From the NCBI RefSeq assembly GCF_042675705.1, contig NZ_JBHTJJ010000001.1: a DNA stretch of 64,000 nt; one strand, 5' to 3'. The notes under the pieces were generated by a model. That model was given only the letters and a program-made list of their open reading frames with translations, had not been told where the DNA came from and made no database searches. Shown here one piece after another: positions 60,583 through 64,000 of this stretch (its first letter is position 1; each line of letters begins with the position of its first letter). The position numbers and the translations under genes are program-made. Source of the DNA: Ruegeria arenilitoris (GTDB lineage: Bacteria > Pseudomonadota > Alphaproteobacteria > Rhodobacterales > Rhodobacteraceae).

Positions 60583-61152
60583 ATGGAAGGTTTTACAATA
60601 ATTGACGGGCTCGTTGCCCTGATCATCGTGCTGTCGGGGATTCTGGCCTATTCGCGCGGCTTCATGCGCGAGGTCATGGCCATTGCAGGTTGGGTCGCCG
60701 CCGCAGTTCTGGCCTTCATCTTTGCTCCGCAAGCCGTGCCGCTGGTCAAGGAAATCCCTGTGGTCGGAGACTTCTTGCGTGACAGCTGCGAATTGTCAGT
60801 GATTACGGGCTTTGCCGCAGTGTTCGCCATTGCGCTCATCGTGGTCAGCATCTTCACTCCGTTGTTCTCGTCCTTGGTACAGCGCTCGGCACTGGGTGGG
60901 CTGGATCAGGCGCTGGGTTTCTTCTTCGGCATTGCCCGCGGCATTCTGCTGGTTGCCATCGCCTTCTTTGTCTACGACACCGTGATGACCGGCCAGTCCT
61001 ACACGATCGTCGACGAAAGCCGCTCGGCCAAGGTGTTTGAGCAGTTCAGCGACAGGATCGAAGAGCAGAACCCCGAAGCCGCCCTGGGTTGGGTGACCAC
61101 CCAGTACGAAGAGCTTGTTGCATCCTGCACCGCGGATTCGCAGGGCCAGTAA
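60583..61152 (+). CDS. cvpA: CvpA family protein
   Basis: This inner-membrane protein of 189 residues has four helices and begins with IIDGLVALIIVLSGILAYSRGFMREVMAIAGW, the CvpA signature. A second conserved part is ALGFFFGIARGILLVAI. CvpA was named for colicin V production and is often linked with purF, which lies 460 bases downstream here. It is followed by a terminator, so purF has its own promoter. Confidence 0.92.
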   Translation: MEGFTIIDGLVALIIVLSGILAYSRGFMREVMAIAGWVAAAVLAFIFAPQAVPLVKEIPVVGDFLRDSCELSVITGFAAVFAIALIVVSIFTPLFSSLVQRSALGGLDQALGFFFGIARGILLVAIAFFVYDTVMTGQSYTIVDESRSAKVFEQFSDRIEEQNPEAALGWVTTQYEELVASCTADSQGQ

Positions 61153-61178
61153 CAGCTACCAGCCAAGCAAAACGAACC

Positions 61179-61207
61179 AGCCCGGCTGCCAGCCGGGCTT
61201 TTCTTTT
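61179..61207 (+). terminator. Rho-independent terminator after cvpA
   Basis: AGCCCGGC/GCCGGGCT with a five-base loop is followed by TTTTCTTTT. Confidence 0.9.
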
Positions 61208-61216
61208 GTCAGAGGG

Positions 61217-61438
61217 TCAGACGAACCCCTCGCCCCCACAAACCGAACAGCGGTTGGTTTTCAGGCCAAAGCATCCGTCACACCGGCTGAACTGCGGCTT
61301 GCCCAAGTGGTCTCGGCCCTTCAGGACTTCGCCCTTGCCGTTGCATATCTGGCAAGGTGCACGTCCCATTCCGCGGCATCGATGGCACCGGCGTTTGACG
61401 TGCTCGTCCTTTTTCTGGCTCGGTCGTCCCTGCCACAT
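61217..61438 (-). CDS. Stand-alone DnaJ-type zinc-finger protein
   Basis: The 73-residue protein consists almost entirely of four CXXC repeats of the DnaJ zinc-finger type: CHRCRGMG, CQICNGKG, CDGCFGLK and CSVCGGEG. They probably bind two zinc ions. There is no J-domain or substrate-binding domain. The third repeat departs from CXXCXGXG. ATG 61438 is preferred (GAGGG nine bases upstream) over a TTG seven codons earlier. It lies between cvpA and purF on the opposite strand. Function unknown; redox or chaperone help is inferred from the fold. Confidence 0.7.
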   Translation of the reverse strand: MWQGRPSQKKDEHVKRRCHRCRGMGRAPCQICNGKGEVLKGRDHLGKPQFSRCDGCFGLKTNRCSVCGGEGFV

Positions 61439-61613
61439 ACTTGTTTTGCCCTCGATCAAATGCTGCCGGCATCATTCCACGCAGCGCGTTCAAAACACGG
61501 GAAACACTCATGTTCGCGGCCCCATCAAACCAGAAACCCGGCCTGCGGCAAAACGAATTATGATCCTTTGGTGACATGGGGGGCATTAGGCATTATGTGA
61601 GGGCCAACTCGCC

Positions 61614-63110
61614 ATGGAATCGGAGCTGCCTGTCTTGCATAGCCCGCAGATGCCCCCCGCCCACCCGTTCGATGATGACAAGCTCCGCGAGGAATGCGGG
61701 ATTTTCGGGGTCGTCGGCGTCAAGGATGCCGCCAATTTCGTTGCTCTTGGTCTGCATGCCCTGCAGCACCGCGGGCAGGAAGCGGGCGGGATCGTCACCC
61801 ATGATCCCGAACTCGGTTTCAACTCGGCCCGTCGATTTGGCTATGTGCGCGACAATTTCACCTCGTCCGACGTGATGGAAAGCCTGCCCGGACCGATCGG
61901 GATCGGCCATGTGCGCTATTCCACGGCCGGGTCCAAGGGCCAAACCGCCATCCGTGACGTCCAGCCGTTTTTTGGCGAGTTTTCGATGGGCGGGGCCGCG
62001 ATTGCGCACAATGGCAACATCACGAACGCCAATGCCCTGCGGCGCGAGCTGATCGAGCGCGGCTCGATCTTCCAAAGTTCGTCCGACAGCGAATGCATCA
62101 TCCACCTGATGGCCCGCTCGTTGCAGCGCAACATCCCCGAACGGATGGAAGACGCGCTGCGCCGGGTCGAGGGCGCCTTCTCGGTGGTCGCCATGACCCG
62201 CACCAAGCTTATCGGCGTACGCGATCCGCTGGGCGTGCGCCCGCTGGTATTGGGCAAAATCGGCGATGGCTGGTGTCTTGCTTCGGAAACATGTGCCCTG
62301 GACATCATCGGTGCTGAATTCCTGCGCGAGATCGAGCCCGGCGAAATGGTGGTGATCAATGCCCAGAACGGTGTTGAAAGCCACTTCCCGTTCCGCCGGC
62401 AACCCAGCAAGTTCTGTATTTTCGAGCATGTCTACTTCTCGCGCCCAGACTCGATTCTGGGTGGACGGTCGGTCTATGAGACACGCGAAGCCATCGGACG
62501 CGAGCTGGCCAAGGAAAGCCCGGTCGAGGCGGATCTGGTCTGCCCCGTGCCCGACAGCGGCACGCCCGCGGCCATTGGGTACTCGCTGGAGTCGGGCATC
62601 CCCTATGCGATGGGGATCATCCGCAACCAATACATGGGTCGTACCTTCATCGAACCCACCGAACAGATCCGCAACATGGGCGTGCGACTCAAGCTAAACG
62701 TGAACCGCGCCCTGATCGAGGGCAAGCGGGTGATTCTGGTTGACGACTCGGTGGTGCGCGGTACGACCAGCCGCAAGATCAAGGAAATGATCTTGGATGC
62801 CGGAGCGAAAGAGGTGCATTTCCGCATCGCCTCGCCGCCCACGGCCTGGCCTTGTTTCTACGGCGTGGACACGCCACAGCGCGAAAAGCTGCTGGCCGCC
62901 ACCATGACCGAGGAAGAAATGACCAAGCATCTGGCGGTCGACAGCCTCAAGTTCATCTCGCTGGACGGGCTGTACCGGGCGGTCGGCGAATCGCAGGGCC
63001 GCAGCAAGGACTGCCCGCAATACTGCGATGCATGCTTCTCGGGCGAGTATCCCGTCACTCCGGCGGACATGGTTGAACAAGGGTTCAAGATGCAACCGGC
63101 GGCCGAATAA
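61614..63110 (+). CDS. purF: Amidophosphoribosyltransferase
   Basis: This is the first committed enzyme of purine synthesis, converting PRPP and glutamine to phosphoribosylamine. The 498-residue precursor should be processed to expose Cys28 (EECGIFG), the glutaminase nucleophile. The PRPP site is VILVDDSVVRGTTS near residue 380, and PVPDSGTPAAIGY is also present. Four cysteines (FCIFEHV, CFYGVD, CPQYCDAC) suggest the Fe-S type found in many PurFs. A GAGGG site precedes the ATG and a terminator follows the gene. Confidence 0.97.
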   Translation: MESELPVLHSPQMPPAHPFDDDKLREECGIFGVVGVKDAANFVALGLHALQHRGQEAGGIVTHDPELGFNSARRFGYVRDNFTSSDVMESLPGPIGIGHVRYSTAGSKGQTAIRDVQPFFGEFSMGGAAIAHNGNITNANALRRELIERGSIFQSSSDSECIIHLMARSLQRNIPERMEDALRRVEGAFSVVAMTRTKLIGVRDPLGVRPLVLGKIGDGWCLASETCALDIIGAEFLREIEPGEMVVINAQNGVESHFPFRRQPSKFCIFEHVYFSRPDSILGGRSVYETREAIGRELAKESPVEADLVCPVPDSGTPAAIGYSLESGIPYAMGIIRNQYMGRTFIEPTEQIRNMGVRLKLNVNRALIEGKRVILVDDSVVRGTTSRKIKEMILDAGAKEVHFRIASPPTAWPCFYGVDTPQREKLLAATMTEEEMTKHLAVDSLKFISLDGLYRAVGESQGRSKDCPQYCDACFSGEYPVTPADMVEQGFKMQPAAE

Positions 63111-63133
63111 GGCCGGAATTCAGAGACTTCTCC

Positions 63134-63157
63134 AAGGGGCCGCAGGGCCCCTTTTTT
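63134..63157 (+). terminator. Rho-independent terminator after purF
   Basis: AAGGGGCC/GGCCCCTT with a GCAG loop is followed by six T (with stem end). Confidence 0.9.
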
Positions 63158-63294
63158 CATGGTGCGGATCAGCGTGGCGAAACATGGCCGAAACCTGTTG
63201 CACCGGCTTTTCCTTCCCTTTTGGCTCTGCTAGCCAACCGGCTGCTCACTCACGCAATCACACGGAGGCCGGGCCACCGGGCCGGCCAGTTTAC

Positions 63295-63543
63295 ATGGCA
63301 AATCCCAGAGTCGACAGCGCGGCCACCCAAAAGGGCGCGCTCAGCAAGAATGGTACGACCGTCCTGGGCGTCTTTGGCCCGCAGAACGACATGCGCGCCC
63401 TGATGCGCTCATCGTCTGGACGGGTGAAAGAGGTCAAGACAGGCAGCCGCTTTGGTTCGGGCACGATCGTAGCCATCGACAAAGACGGCATCATGCTGCG
63501 ACAAAGCGGCCGGACCCAGCGCATCGCCATCCCCGGAAGTTGA
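63295..63543 (+). CDS. Small basic protein with a PilP/GspC-like C-terminal motif
   Basis: The 82-residue protein has a Ser/Lys-rich start and the motif GSGTIVAIDKDGIMLRQSGRTQRIAIPG at the end. This resembles the short beta segment of PilP/GspC proteins that ends in IP. It lacks a membrane anchor, so secretion function is doubtful. It lies between purF and the SDR gene, about 43 bases before the latter, and might share its transcript. ATG 63295 lacks a clear Shine-Dalgarno. Confidence 0.5.
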   Translation: MANPRVDSAATQKGALSKNGTTVLGVFGPQNDMRALMRSSSGRVKEVKTGSRFGSGTIVAIDKDGIMLRQSGRTQRIAIPGS

Positions 63544-63585
63544 TCCGGGCTTGACGGGCTGCGCACTTGGGTTCAAACCCCGCGC

Positions 63586-64000
63586 ATGACCGATCAGACT
63601 AAAATCGCACTTGTCACCGGCGCGTCGCGCGGCCTAGGTGCCGCTCTGGCCGAGGCCCTGGCGCCCGAGTATCACATCGTCGCCGTTGCCCGCACCACCG
63701 GCGGGCTGGAAGACCTGGATGACCGTATCAAGGCCAAAGGGGGCGCGGCCACCCTGGCGCCGATGGACATCGCCGATCCCAATGCCATGGCCACGCTGTG
63801 CCGGGGCATCCATGACCGCTGGGGCAAGCTGGACCTGTGGCTGCATACGGCTATCCACACCGCACCGCTGACGCCCGCGAATTTCATCGACCCCAAGGAT
63901 TGGCAGAAATCCGTGGACGTAAACGCCTCGGCAACTTCGGTGCTGATCCCCTATGTCGCGCCCTTGCTGGGTGAGGCTGGACAGGCCGTGTTCTTTGACG
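63586..64000 (+). CDS. Short-chain dehydrogenase/reductase, N-terminal part
   Basis: The first 138 residues are visible and the gene runs off the window. The NAD(P)-binding motif TGASRGLG lies at residues 11-18 and a second cofactor motif (MDIADP) near residue 61. The usual NNAG is replaced by HTAI (LWLHTAIHTAP), which is unusual for classical SDRs. The catalytic Ser-Tyr-Lys lies outside the window, so substrate and activity are unknown. Confidence 0.85.
   Translation, partial: MTDQTKIALVTGASRGLGAALAEALAPEYHIVAVARTTGGLEDLDDRIKAKGGAATLAPMDIADPNAMATLCRGIHDRWGKLDLWLHTAIHTAPLTPANFIDPKDWQKSVDVNASATSVLIPYVAPLLGEAGQAVFFD

Noticed and set aside
61089..61600. Two 161-residue plus-strand frames over the zinc-finger gene
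   Set aside because: They cross the cvpA terminator and lack start signals; the minus-strand CXXC repeats are much stronger evidence.

Overview
The window is a high-GC, gene-dense chromosomal segment that looks like Rhodobacterales (Roseobacter group, Ruegeria-like). Supporting signs are the dusB(nifR3)-ntrB-ntrC-ntrY-ntrX order, an NtrC without the sigma-54 contact loop (as described for Rhodobacter capsulatus), a fused IspDF, a zinc-independent type HemB, an alphaproteobacterial Usg protein and a 3-hydroxybutyrate dehydrogenase/patatin pair. I see no rRNA, tRNA, IS element, prophage or CRISPR array. Almost all of it is core metabolism and housekeeping, with a few small unknowns.

Layout. 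1-5.7 kb: zwf (cut by the window edge), usg, gyrA, an ArsR-type regulator and a small Nif3/CutA-like protein. 5.7-13.8 kb: M32 carboxypeptidase, ctaA (heme A synthase), a TrmJ-type methyltransferase, a ThiE-like protein, a HupE/UreJ-like membrane protein, the pseudouridine catabolic pair psuK-psuG and a DUF502 membrane protein. 13.8-19 kb: patatin and bdhA, a candidate orphan small RNA, an orphan oligopeptide-binding protein, a CsbD-like protein and an XRE-cupin regulator. 19-25 kb: AMP-forming ligase, FrnE-type DsbA, Bcr/CflA-type MFS pump, and a TPR protein overlapping an exported SH3-like protein. 25-35.5 kb: mfd, a small membrane protein, hemB, a SYLF lipoprotein, a penicillin-acylase-type hydrolase, a SnoaL-like protein, and hflX-hfq. 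35.6-40.9 kb: trkA-trkH, a lipoprotein, and an MFS transporter with an XRE regulator. 40.9-48.2 kb: the nitrogen regulation operon. 48.4-51.8 kb: ispDF-pgpA-cinA and amtB. 52-57 kb: pyrE, dnaB, then alr-mlaE-mlaF overlapping end to end. 57-64 kb: an unrecognised lower-GC ORF, pqiA, a coiled-coil membrane protein, radA, cvpA, a stand-alone DnaJ-type zinc finger, purF, a small basic protein and a truncated SDR.

How the genes work together. The ntr cluster should sense nitrogen status, and the unlinked-in-operon amtB about 2.4 kb away is a plausible target, with a tandem repeat upstream that could be an operator. hfq-hflX and trkA-trkH are translationally coupled pairs. MlaE and MlaF would form an ABC lipid transporter, but no MCE protein (MlaD) is encoded alongside. 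The observations most worth testing are a roughly 115-nt candidate sRNA with its own promoter and terminator at about 15.73-15.85 kb, the loss of the GAFTGA loop in both NtrC and NtrX, the unrecognised low-GC ORF between mlaF and pqiA, and the HupE-like and ThiE-like proteins that have lost key family residues. I did not find a convincing new multi-gene system.
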